Program-made: the position numbers and the translations under genes
Shown: positions 6,801-12,833 of the stretch, piece after piece
Numbering within the stretch: position 1 is the stretch's first letter
Layout of the letters: every line of letters begins with the position of its first letter
From: Patescibacteria group bacterium
GTDB taxonomy: Bacteria > Patescibacteriota > SOKK01
Assembly (NCBI GenBank): GCA_004374725.1
Contig: SOKK01000065.1
Coordinates: 1 to 13,339 of the forward strand
Direction of reading: 5' to 3'
Length of the DNA stretch: 13,339 nt
Notes under the pieces: model-generated
What the model was told of the DNA's origin: nothing
Database searches by the model: none
The model's input: the letters and a program-made list of their open reading frames with translations, nothing else

Positions 6801-7766
6801 TTGTTAGAAGAAATAAGTCTACCCTCAGTTACTTGTGAAGAAGAGGGAAAAAATAGAGCAATCTTTACTATTAAGCCACTTTATCCTGGCTATGGTATGA
6901 CAGTTGGGAATGCTTTGCGCCGGGTGATGCTTTCCTCTTTGCCGGGGGCGGCAGTGACGAGCGTTAAAATTGCTGGGGCGGATCATGAATTCTCCACAGT
7001 TCCGCATGTTAAGGAAGATTTGATCGAAATTATCCTTAATCTCAAGCAGTTAAGATTAAAGCTTAGGGGTGATGAAACCCTAAAGCTTGAGATCAAGGAG
7101 AAAGGGAAAAAGGTTGTAAAAGCAAAGGACATTAAGACGCCCACTCAAGCAGAAATTATGAATCCAGACCTCACGATTGCTAATTTGGATAAAAAAGCAA
7201 AATTTGAAGTGGAGATTGAAATTTCAAAGGGACGTGGCTATGTACCAGTGGAAGAGAGAGATAGTGAGTCAGGGGAGATTGGGAAAATTTTGGTCGATGC
7301 AATTTATACCCCAGTGAAAAAAGTACGATATTCGGTGGGAAGCATCCGGGTTGGGAAAAGAACAGACTTTGATCAGGTTGTCTTTGAAGTAGAAACTGAT
7401 GGTTCGATAACGCCAAGGGAGGCCTTCGCGCAGAGTGCGCGTTTCTTGGTAAATCATTTTGATCTCTTCTCAGGGCTAGACAGAGCAGGGGAGAAAGTGA
7501 AGACAGTAAAACTAAAGAAAACAGAGAAAAAGGCTGTAAAGAGACAAGAGACAAAGAAAAAAGGTGATTCTAAAAAGTTAAATATTGGAGAAATTGGACT
7601 TTCAACCCGTACTGAGAAAGCTCTTATTGATAACGGAATTAAGACAATCGCTGGTCTTTTGCGTTTCAATGCCGATGCTTTAGAGGAGAAGGAAGGTATT
7701 GGCAAGAAAGCGGTCCAAGAGGTTAAGAGCAAACTTAAGAAATTAGATTTGAGTTTGAAGGAATAA
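6801..7766 (+). CDS. rpoA: DNA-directed RNA polymerase subunit alpha (TTG start)
   Basis: Alpha dimerises to start assembly of core RNA polymerase. The N-terminal domain (1 to ~228) has GYGMTVGNALRRVMLSSLPG, VTSVKIAGADHEFSTVPHVKED and the RGYVPVEERD and SARFLVNHFDLF stretches. The linker (~232-261) is unusually lysine-rich. The C-terminal HhH domain (262-318) runs from IGLSTRTEKAL to EGIGKKAVQEVKSKL. By alignment with E. coli by eye, R265 is kept (R270), as are G296, K298 and E302 equivalents, but N268 is Lys273 and S299 is Ala304, so UP-element contacts may differ. Length is 321 residues. The start is TTG, supported by AGGAGG at a spacing of 5 nt. The stop overlaps the rplQ start (TAATG). 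Confidence 0.97.
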   Translation: MLEEISLPSVTCEEEGKNRAIFTIKPLYPGYGMTVGNALRRVMLSSLPGAAVTSVKIAGADHEFSTVPHVKEDLIEIILNLKQLRLKLRGDETLKLEIKEKGKKVVKAKDIKTPTQAEIMNPDLTIANLDKKAKFEVEIEISKGRGYVPVEERDSESGEIGKILVDAIYTPVKKVRYSVGSIRVGKRTDFDQVVFEVETDGSITPREAFAQSARFLVNHFDLFSGLDRAGEKVKTVKLKKTEKKAVKRQETKKKGDSKKLNIGEIGLSTRTEKALIDNGIKTIAGLLRFNADALEEKEGIGKKAVQEVKSKLKKLDLSLKE

Positions 7767-8188
7767 TGCGTCATCTTAAAAGAGGAGTAAAATTAGGTCG
7801 TGAGAGGGAAGCAAGAAGGGCTTTACTTTTACATCTTGCTTCAGCTTTGATTTTGCATGAGAAAATTAAAACTACTGAAAAAAAAGCAAAGGCCTTAATT
7901 CCTCAAGTTGAGGAGTTAGTTAATTTAGCTAAGCAAAATCAAAAGAGAAAGTTATTGCAAAAAGGATTAAGGAAAAATGTATTTTTAAAATTGACTGAGG
8001 AGATAGGCAAATGGTATCCTGGGAGAAAAAGTGGGTATTTGAAAGTTGTACCCCTCTACTACCGTAAGGGGGATGATACAAAAGTTTTTCAGGTGAGTTT
8101 TTCTACTCATGAAGATGTTGAGATAAAGAAGGAAGGTAAAGTTACCCAGAATGCCGAAGATAAATCAAGTGCAAAAAAGAAAAAGTAA
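7766..8188 (+). CDS. rplQ: 50S ribosomal protein L17
   Basis: L17 surrounds the 50S peptide exit region. The start RHLKRGVKLGREREARRALL and the following LHEKIKTTEKKAKALIPQVEELV are characteristic. WYPGRKSGYLKVVPLYYRKGD and the FQVSF strand close the fold. The protein has 140 residues, with a ~25-residue Lys-rich C-terminal tail beyond the core. Its ATG overlaps the rpoA stop (TAATG), with AAGGA a few bases upstream inside rpoA, the usual alpha-operon coupling. Confidence 0.97.
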   Translation: MRHLKRGVKLGREREARRALLLHLASALILHEKIKTTEKKAKALIPQVEELVNLAKQNQKRKLLQKGLRKNVFLKLTEEIGKWYPGRKSGYLKVVPLYYRKGDDTKVFQVSFSTHEDVEIKKEGKVTQNAEDKSSAKKKK

Positions 8189-8207
8189 TTGATAATGTGC
8201 TAGTTTC

Positions 8208-8714
8208 ATGACACAGGCTCAACGGAAAAAATCTCACAGAGGTCCTAAAAAATCTTCCCAAAAGAAGATCGGTAAAAGGAGAGCAAGAAAGCAAAGGGCT
8301 GGTAGTCCTAAAGAGATTCATAAAAGAGAATGGTATTTATTTGATGGTTCAAAAGAGCCGTTAGGACGTCTTTCTGTGCGAGTTGCAAAAATATTAATTG
8401 GGAAGCATAAAGTTTCTTATGCCCCTTATCTCGACTGCGGAGATTCCGCGGTTGTAGTTAATGCGGATAAAATTTATCTTACAGGAAAGAAAATGGATCA
8501 GAAGGCCTATTATCACCATACTGGTTACCCTCAAGGGTTAAGAAGAAAATCTTTTCGGGAAATTCTTAAAGATAATCCTAAAGATTTAGTTTATCGATCA
8601 GTAAAAGGGATGTTGCCTAATAATAGTTTGAGGGTGAAAATGTTGAGGAGGTTAAGAATTTATACAGGCACAGATCATCCTCATAAAAATAAAGTCAAAG
8701 AGTTTAAGTTATAA
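8208..8714 (+). CDS. rplM: 50S ribosomal protein L13 with basic N-terminal extension
   Basis: L13 is an early-assembly 50S protein. The core begins at about residue 39 (KREWYLFDGSKEPLGRLSVR) and contains KHKVSYAPYLDCGDSAVVVNA, YYHHTGYPQG and VKGMLPNNSLRVKMLRRLRIY, all diagnostic. It has 168 residues against ~142 usual. About 27 extra residues at the N-terminus are rich in Lys, Arg, Gln and Ser. The start has no Shine-Dalgarno. It is followed by rpsI after 5 nt, the classic rplM-rpsI pair, here joined to the end of the alpha operon, as in many Gram-positive and CPR genomes. Confidence 0.96.
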   Translation: MTQAQRKKSHRGPKKSSQKKIGKRRARKQRAGSPKEIHKREWYLFDGSKEPLGRLSVRVAKILIGKHKVSYAPYLDCGDSAVVVNADKIYLTGKKMDQKAYYHHTGYPQGLRRKSFREILKDNPKDLVYRSVKGMLPNNSLRVKMLRRLRIYTGTDHPHKNKVKEFKL

Positions 8715-8719
8715 AAGGA

Positions 8720-9139
8720 ATGGTTGAAAAAAAACAATCGAAAAGAAATGATTATCTTGCAGCAACCGGGAGACGTAAGAAATCAGTTGCACAAGTGAGA
8801 TTTTGGTTGAAAAAGGAAGCAAAGGAAATTGAAGTTAATGGGAAGAAACTTACTAGTTATTTCCCTAATTTTGAGTTTCAAGAAATAGTGAAAGATCCTT
8901 TGAAGAAAGTAGGAAAGGAAAAGGAATTTGCTATTACAATCAAAGTTAAAGGTGGTGGTAAACATGGTCAGGCGGAGGCAATTCGTTTGGGAGTTGCAAG
9001 AGCTCTTGTAATATTGGAGAAGGATTTAAAGCGCAGTTTGAAAAAAGCGGGGTTTTTGACACGAGATTCGCGAAGGAAGGAGAGGAAGAAACCAGGGTTA
9101 AAGGGAGCTCGCCGCGCACCGCAATGGTCAAAGCGTTAG
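8720..9139 (+). CDS. rpsI: 30S ribosomal protein S9
   Basis: S9 sits in the 30S head, and its C-terminal tail reaches the P-site tRNA anticodon loop. The sequence shows YLAATGRRKKSVAQVRFW, EVNGKKLTSYFP, IKVKGGGKHGQAEAIRLGVA and FLTRDSRRKERKKPGLKGAR, and it ends in the invariant SKR. Length is 139 residues, normal. AAAGGA abuts the ATG without spacing, so it cannot act as a standard ribosome binding site for this start; coupling with rplM (5-nt gap) is more likely. This is the last gene of the plus-strand operon. Confidence 0.97.
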   Translation: MVEKKQSKRNDYLAATGRRKKSVAQVRFWLKKEAKEIEVNGKKLTSYFPNFEFQEIVKDPLKKVGKEKEFAITIKVKGGGKHGQAEAIRLGVARALVILEKDLKRSLKKAGFLTRDSRRKERKKPGLKGARRAPQWSKR

Positions 9140-9140
9140 T

Positions 9141-9149
9141 TGTGGATAA
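9141..9149 (-). other. Single perfect DnaA-box 9-mer (TTATCCACA)
   Basis: TGTGGATAA on the plus strand is the reverse complement of the DnaA consensus box TTATCCACA. It begins 2 bases after the rpsI stop codon. No second box was found in the gap, and there is no dnaA or AT-rich origin unit, so it is not called an origin. One such 9-mer in a window of this size is expected by chance about 0.1 times. Confidence 0.4.
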
Positions 9150-9161
9150 CTTCCAGAGACC

Positions 9162-9181
9162 TGCCTGCCGGCCGGCAGGCA
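9162..9181. repeat. Perfect 20-bp GC-rich palindrome between rpsI and the terminator
   Basis: TGCCTGCCGGCCGGCAGGCA reads the same on both strands. It is far richer in G and C than the surrounding AT-rich gap and has no U-tract on either side, so it is not a classic intrinsic terminator. From memory, similar CCTGCCTGCCGGCAGGCAGG-type units are frequent in CPR genomes, which suggests a dispersed intergenic repeat; this was not checked. Confidence 0.7.
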
Positions 9182-9207
9182 AATTATTTGTTCAGTTTTG
9201 AGTTATT

Positions 9208-9236
9208 AAAACAGCCTTTTAGTTAAAGGCTGTTTT
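9208..9236. terminator. Bidirectional intrinsic terminator between rpsI and pyrD
   Basis: AAAACAGCCTTT (9208-9219) pairs with AAAGGCTGTTTT (9225-9236) around a TAGTT loop. T-rich runs follow on both strands (TTTTATTGTTT downstream on plus, TTTTAATAA on minus). It lies between two converging transcription units, and the pyrD stop codon (9235-9237) sits in its right flank. Confidence 0.88.
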
Positions 9237-10077
9237 ATTGTTTCTTCGGGTAGCGCTTTGCAAAGAGAGTTGGGCGCCAGGGATAGTGCAGGAAGACGCT
9301 CCCAAAACTGACTGCTTTAGCACCAAGCCCTAAGAGTCTATTGGTGTCTTCGTATTCCCAGACACTGGGACCGATCACAGGGATGCTGGATACTTGGCTA
9401 AGTTCTTTAACTACTTTCCAGGTTAGAGGTTGAGCGGCTTTTCCGGAGACGCCACCTCCGCCGAATTTCTCGAGGGGGCTTTTGTCGTTTGAGTAGATAC
9501 CCCAGGGAACTGAGTTAATCGCGAATGCTTCTATTCCTGTATTTTCGACTGCGTCGGCTATCTCAAGGTAGGGTTGGGCTGGTGAAACTTTGAGGATCAG
9601 AGGATGATGAGAGATCTCACCAATGAGGTAGCAGTTTTCTATTGTATCTTTGACGAACTTGGGAGCGGTGATGTCCTCCTCGATATTTGGACAGGAAACG
9701 TTGATTTCGATTCCTTGAATGTTATTGAGGTTGTTGAGGATCTTAATCATTTCAAGAAGTTCGTAGGTGGTTCCGGCGATGGAAATGACTAGGTTCAGTT
9801 TGGTGTTTTCAATTCTTTTGATTATTTCTTCAATTCCTGGATTACCTAGCCCAAGTGCGTTGACTATCCCTCCTTTGATAAATCTCACTGCGAGGAAAGG
9901 GCTTCGACCTTTCTGGGGTTTGAGAGTGACGGTTTTGTTGACGATAGTGAATAGTTTCGGATCGAGTAATTTTACCCAGCGCAGGGGATATTCCCACCAC
10001 CAGCCTTTTCCAGTGTAGCTCAGCGCGCCACTTGCGGCCATGAAAAGAAATTCATGGTTATTAGATAATCTAATCAA
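9235..10077 (-). CDS. pyrD: Divergent class 1 dihydroorotate dehydrogenase-like flavoprotein (TTG start)
   Basis: Dihydroorotate dehydrogenase oxidises dihydroorotate to orotate in pyrimidine synthesis. The 280-residue TIM-barrel protein shows AASGA (14-18), KTVTLKPQKG (48-57), NALGLGNPG (73-81), NVSCPN (126-131) with the class 1 catalytic Cys129, LKVSP with FMN-binding Lys163, INS (187-189) and GGGGVSG (206-212). The late FMN-phosphate motif is atypical: IPVIGPSVWE replaces the usual IPIIGxGGI. There is no N-terminal membrane helix, so it is not class 2. The TTG start has AGGAGG at 5 nt; an ATG at residue 13 would cut off the first strand. It has its own promoter and a long structured leader. 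No other pyr gene, and no PyrK partner, is visible. Substrate is inferred from the family. Confidence 0.8.
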   Translation of the reverse strand: MIRLSNNHEFLFMAASGALSYTGKGWWWEYPLRWVKLLDPKLFTIVNKTVTLKPQKGRSPFLAVRFIKGGIVNALGLGNPGIEEIIKRIENTKLNLVISIAGTTYELLEMIKILNNLNNIQGIEINVSCPNIEEDITAPKFVKDTIENCYLIGEISHHPLILKVSPAQPYLEIADAVENTGIEAFAINSVPWGIYSNDKSPLEKFGGGGVSGKAAQPLTWKVVKELSQVSSIPVIGPSVWEYEDTNRLLGLGAKAVSFGSVFLHYPWRPTLFAKRYPKKQ

Positions 10078-10133
10078 GCTATCCTCCTTTCTTTGGTTCC
10101 CCGCCTTCGCGGGGATAGAATTTTAAGTTGCAA
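10074..10133 (-). CDS. Candidate 19-codon leader ORF overlapping the pyrD start (tentative)
   Basis: A TTG at 10133 opens a frame that would encode MQLKILSPRRRGTKERRIA and ends with TGA at 10074-10076, which overlaps the pyrD TTG start as TTGA. AGGAGG lies 11 nt upstream (10145-10150), a rather long spacing. The frame runs across the 10098-10115 hairpin. It could be a leader peptide coupled to pyrD or a chance frame. No homologue is known to me. Confidence 0.3.
   Translation of the reverse strand: MQLKILSPRRRGTKERRIA
10083..10088 (-). promoter_or_regulatory. Perfect Shine-Dalgarno AGGAGG that sets the TTG start of pyrD
   Basis: On the minus strand AGGAGGATAGC precedes TTG at 10077, a 5-nt spacing. 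The 14 bases AGGAGGATA-x-C-TTG match the rpoA start except at one position. It supports TTG over the internal ATG. Confidence 0.85.
10098..10115 (-). promoter_or_regulatory. GC hairpin in the pyrD leader, just upstream of its Shine-Dalgarno
   Basis: TCCCCGC (10098-10104) pairs with GCGGGGA (10109-10115) around a 4-base loop. On the minus-strand RNA it ends about 10 nt before AGGAGG. No U-tract follows, so it is not a terminator by itself. It may modulate ribosome access, or be another dispersed GC-rich repeat in an AT-rich gap. Confidence 0.6.
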
Positions 10134-10138
10134 TAAAC

Positions 10139-10162
10139 CCCAAACCTCCTTTTTGGCTTGGG
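10139..10162 (-). promoter_or_regulatory. Upstream hairpin in the pyrD leader that encloses a second AGGAGG
   Basis: CCCAAACC (10139-10146) and GGCTTGGG (10155-10162) pair with one mismatch. The loop and one stem side contain AAAAAGGAGG on the minus strand. This is an additional Shine-Dalgarno-like site 57-62 nt before the pyrD start. Confidence 0.45.
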
Positions 10163-10183
10163 ATTTGATTTATTTTACACTCT

Positions 10184-10211
10184 ATTTTATCAGGAAGAAG
10201 TTTTAAGTCAA
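10184..10211 (-). promoter_or_regulatory. Sigma70-type promoter for pyrD
   Basis: On the minus strand TTGACT (10206-10211) is followed after 16 bases by TAAAAT (10184-10189). Transcription would start near 10177, right after the prmC stop, and give a leader of about 100 nt. No terminator separates prmC from this promoter, so read-through from the prfA operon is also possible. Confidence 0.6.
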
Positions 10212-10215
10212 GTTT

Positions 10216-11106
10216 TTATTGAAACTGCATCGCCAATACTCTCTCCTGATGATTTAAATCTTCTACAGTATGATCTTTGAGGTGTTTAAATTTTTCTTTG
10301 GCAGCTTTTACTAGAGCCTCCTTTTGATAAGGATGAATCTCAATTAAAAGCTGAGCTTCTTTTTTGATATGATCAGGGATTTGATCAAAGAGTTTGAGAT
10401 AGAGATCAACTCCTTCATCTCCACCTTTGAGGGATTTCTTTGGTTCATAGTTTTTGATCTCTTGGTCAACAAGGGAGTAATCTTTTTTGGAAAGGTAGGG
10501 TAAGTTCGCACAGATTAAGTCGAATTTTCCTTTGATATTTTTAAAAAGATCACTTTGATGCAATTTGATTTTTTCTTGAAGACCATGTTTCTTTAAGTTT
10601 GTTTCTGCTACCGTGAGAGCACCGAGAGAAATATCACTGGCGTGGATTTCTACTTTGTCTTTCAATTGGGGGAACTTTTCTTGGATTGCTTTTTGGATCG
10701 TGACCGCAATACAACCGCTCCCGGTGCCAATATCAATTATTTTGATTCTGGCTTGAGTTTCAGCTTTTTTCTTGGTTGTCTTTAAAGCTTCCTCAACGAG
10801 AATTTCAGTCTCGGGACGAGGGATTAGGACTCTTTTGTCAGTGTAAAAAGAGATTCCAAAGAATTCCTTATCTTTGGTAATATAGGCAACAGGCTCTCTT
10901 TGAGCCCGTCTTTTGATTAGTTCAAAATACTTATTTTGATCTTGAGCATTAATTTCTGTTTCAGGATAAGCAAGAATTTTTGCTCGGTCAAAACCATGTC
11001 TTTTAAGAACATATTCTAAAAGCACCTCAGAATCAAGGTCAGAAGAGGGGATGTTGTTTTGTTTCAATTCCGTGCTTGCTTTCCTGAGTGCTTCTTTAAT
11101 AGTCAT
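10216..11106 (-). CDS. prmC: Release factor glutamine methyltransferase PrmC (HemK)
   Basis: PrmC methylates the glutamine of the GGQ motif of class 1 release factors with S-adenosylmethionine, which speeds peptide release. The 296-residue protein has the helical N-domain (1 to ~85) with the REPVAYI motif (70-76), the IPRPETE hinge (95-101), SAM motif I IIDIGTGSGCIAV (123-135), and the catalytic loop at 201-204. That loop reads NLPY where most PrmC enzymes have NPPY. The context supports the role: prfA, its substrate, lies two genes upstream. The start is ATG at 11106, and the gene overlaps the HD gene by 11 nt. A role as another N-methyltransferase is possible but less likely. Confidence 0.9.
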   Translation of the reverse strand: MTIKEALRKASTELKQNNIPSSDLDSEVLLEYVLKRHGFDRAKILAYPETEINAQDQNKYFELIKRRAQREPVAYITKDKEFFGISFYTDKRVLIPRPETEILVEEALKTTKKKAETQARIKIIDIGTGSGCIAVTIQKAIQEKFPQLKDKVEIHASDISLGALTVAETNLKKHGLQEKIKLHQSDLFKNIKGKFDLICANLPYLSKKDYSLVDQEIKNYEPKKSLKGGDEGVDLYLKLFDQIPDHIKKEAQLLIEIHPYQKEALVKAAKEKFKHLKDHTVEDLNHQERVLAMQFQ

Positions 11107-11677
11107 TATTATTTTTACCTAGTACCATTTTAATTGCCTCGTATTTCTTCCTCATCATCTTTTTTGCCTCTGGCATTAATTTTTTCCAGCTGCGTTCAAT
11201 TTTATTAAGAACCCATTCTGCCCCTTCGTCCGTTTTCATTTTTTTGACTGTGTAAGCCAGTTCTAAAAGAGCGGGAATATTATCGAAGTGAGACATTGAG
11301 TCAGCGCTGGCAACAATTTCTGATTCAATGGTTTCTCGCTTAATCTTTTTACTGCCGCGGTGGGCGAAGATACAATGTTTTACTTTTTCAATTTTCTCTG
11401 GAGGATAGTCATATTGCTTAAGAACTCCTTCGGCTAATCTCGCACCGTGAATGTGGTGATTTTCATACCAGTCCTTGTTAGATACGGAGGCATAGTCATG
11501 CAAGAGTGCAGCAATTTCTGTGATCTCTTGATCAGCCCCTAGTTTTTTGGCTAGCAGCTTAGTATATTTGACTACTGATGCTATGTGATGGGACCATGCC
11601 CGAAAGCCAAATTGATTAGTTTCTTTGCGGCAGGTGTCTTGGACAAGTTTTTCAATTTTTTTGGTGATCATTTTCAT
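11096..11677 (-). CDS. HD-domain metal-dependent phosphohydrolase, substrate unknown
   Basis: The 193-residue protein carries the HD superfamily ligands: His31 ([12 protein letters not shown]), His60-Asp61 (AALLHDYAS), a HIHGARLAE segment (75-83), HCIFAHRG (101-108) and Asp126 ([12 protein letters not shown]). This resembles small stand-alone HD hydrolases of the YedJ/YfbR type that act on nucleotides or phosphoesters. The substrate cannot be told from the sequence. The start overlaps the prfA stop (ATGA) and the end overlaps prmC by 11 nt, so the three genes are co-transcribed and probably coupled. No signal peptide, membrane helix or GYP motif of cyclic-di-GMP phosphodiesterases is seen. 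Confidence 0.85.
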   Translation of the reverse strand: MKMITKKIEKLVQDTCRKETNQFGFRAWSHHIASVVKYTKLLAKKLGADQEITEIAALLHDYASVSNKDWYENHHIHGARLAEGVLKQYDYPPEKIEKVKHCIFAHRGSKKIKRETIESEIVASADSMSHFDNIPALLELAYTVKKMKTDEGAEWVLNKIERSWKKLMPEAKKMMRKKYEAIKMVLGKNNNDY

Positions 11678-12744
11678 TTAGTTTGTTTTTCTAACTTTGC
11701 TTTCTGGTCTTCTTTAATTAAAGCGTTAATCAAAGGGTCAATCTCTCCTTGCATAATACTGTCTAAGTTATGTAAGGTTAATTTTATTCGATGGTCGGTG
11801 AGACGATCTTGGGGAAAGTTATAGGTACGGATTTTTTCGCTGCGATCACCAGTACCGATTTGAGAACGTCTTTGATCACCGCGCTTCTTTCTTTCAGCTT
11901 CTTCCTTCTCTGCTAAAAGGCGAGAGCGGAGAACTTTAAGAGCTTTTTCTTTATTCTTGAGTTGTGATTTTTCGTCTTGGCAGGTAACGATCGTGTTGCT
12001 GGGAAGGTGGGTAACGCGCACAGCGGAGTCGGTGGTGTTTACACTTTGACCACCAGGGCCGGAGGAGCGGAAGGCATCAACTTTAAGATCTTCTGGTTTG
12101 ATCTCAATGTCTACAGCCTCGGCTTCAGGGAGGACGGCGACTGTTGCAGCGGAAGTGTGAACCCGGCCGCGTTTTTGTGTGTCCGGGATTCTCTGGACCC
12201 CGGGCACCCCGCGCGCGGATTTAAGATGTTTGTAAGCATCTTTGCTGCGGATGTTAAAGATTACTTCTTTAAAGCCGCCAATTCCGATTTTACTGCTGGA
12301 AATCAGTTCTACCTTGTAGCCCTTTTTCTCTGCATAACGGCTGTAGAGCCGAAAGAGATCAGCGGCAAATAAGGCGGCTTCGTCGCCACCGGTGCCAGCA
12401 CGAATTTCAATAATTGCATCTTTGTGATCATTGGGGTCTTTGGGAAGGAGGTCTAGTTCTAGTTGCTTTTCTAGCTCTGCTTTGGTTTTTTGGAGTTTCT
12501 GGTTCTCTTCTTCAGCAAGTTTTTTTAGTTCAGGGTCACTGCTTTCTTTAATGATTTTTTCGTTTTCTTGGATTTGTTTTTTAGCTTGTTCAAATTTTTT
12601 GGCGCGTTCCAAAATCTCCTTCAGGTCAGAATACTCTGAGGATAATTTTGAGTAGCGCTTTTGATTCTTAATAGTTTCAGGGTTATTAATCTCTTTTTCT
12701 ATTTCTAAGAAGCGCTTTTTTAGTTGTTTGATTCGTGTGGTCAT
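11674..12744 (-). CDS. prfA: Peptide chain release factor 1 (RF1), with an altered decoding-domain loop
   Basis: RF1 reads UAA and UAG and triggers peptide release. The 356-residue protein has the coiled N-domain (1-100), [12 protein letters not shown] (116-127), the tripeptide PDT (187-189, PxT class), [10 protein letters not shown] (194-203) with the codon-reading His-Thr pair, and the catalytic GGQ (231-233) in [20 protein letters not shown]. These exclude RF2 (SPF) and stalled-ribosome rescue paralogues such as ArfB. Unusual is the segment just before PDT: where RF1 normally has ESGxHRVQR, this protein reads ARGVPGVQR (177-185), so Glu, Ser, His and Arg are all replaced. The DNA there is GC-rich compared with its surroundings. 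ATG at 12744 has no Shine-Dalgarno and directly follows a heptad repeat. The stop is TGA, overlapping the HD gene. Confidence 0.95.
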   Translation of the reverse strand: MTTRIKQLKKRFLEIEKEINNPETIKNQKRYSKLSSEYSDLKEILERAKKFEQAKKQIQENEKIIKESSDPELKKLAEEENQKLQKTKAELEKQLELDLLPKDPNDHKDAIIEIRAGTGGDEAALFAADLFRLYSRYAEKKGYKVELISSSKIGIGGFKEVIFNIRSKDAYKHLKSARGVPGVQRIPDTQKRGRVHTSAATVAVLPEAEAVDIEIKPEDLKVDAFRSSGPGGQSVNTTDSAVRVTHLPSNTIVTCQDEKSQLKNKEKALKVLRSRLLAEKEEAERKKRGDQRRSQIGTGDRSEKIRTYNFPQDRLTDHRIKLTLHNLDSIMQGEIDPLINALIKEDQKAKLEKQTK

Positions 12745-12750
12745 GAGGGT

Positions 12751-12778
12751 AGGTTACAGGTAACAGGGTACAGGTAGC
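12751..12778. repeat. Four heptameric AGG-type units in the prfA leader
   Basis: AGGTTAC, AGGTAAC, AGGGTAC and AGGTAGC follow one another without gaps on the plus strand (reverse-complement CCT-ending units in the prfA mRNA). They lie just upstream of the prfA start codon at 12744, where a ribosome binding site would be expected. Confidence 0.75.
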
Positions 12779-12787
12779 GGGGCTATA

Positions 12788-12816
12788 AAAAAGGCCAGAT
12801 TACAAAAGGCCTTTTT
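12788..12816 (-). terminator. Intrinsic terminator downstream of rpmE
   Basis: AAAAAGGCC (12788-12796) pairs with GGCCTTTTT (12808-12816) around an 11-base loop. On the minus strand the hairpin is followed by a T-run (TTTTTT then ATAG). It begins 17 bases after the rpmE stop. It would separate rpmE from prfA, or attenuate read-through into it, since no clear prfA promoter is seen. Confidence 0.8.
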
Positions 12817-12833
12817 AGTTGCATTAAAATTAG

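Noticed and set aside
7180..7774. Several minus-strand frames opposite rpoA
   Set aside because: Low-complexity Leu/Ser/Phe-rich translations of an AG-rich coding strand, with no motif; shadows of rpoA.
8946..9182. Minus-strand open frame starting in the GC palindrome
   Set aside because: It runs antisense through rpsI, and its start lies in the dispersed-type palindrome; the rpsI coding signal is unambiguous.
11977..12655. Plus-strand frames opposite prfA
   Set aside because: Antisense shadows; prfA is conserved through GGQ and PxT motifs over the same stretch.
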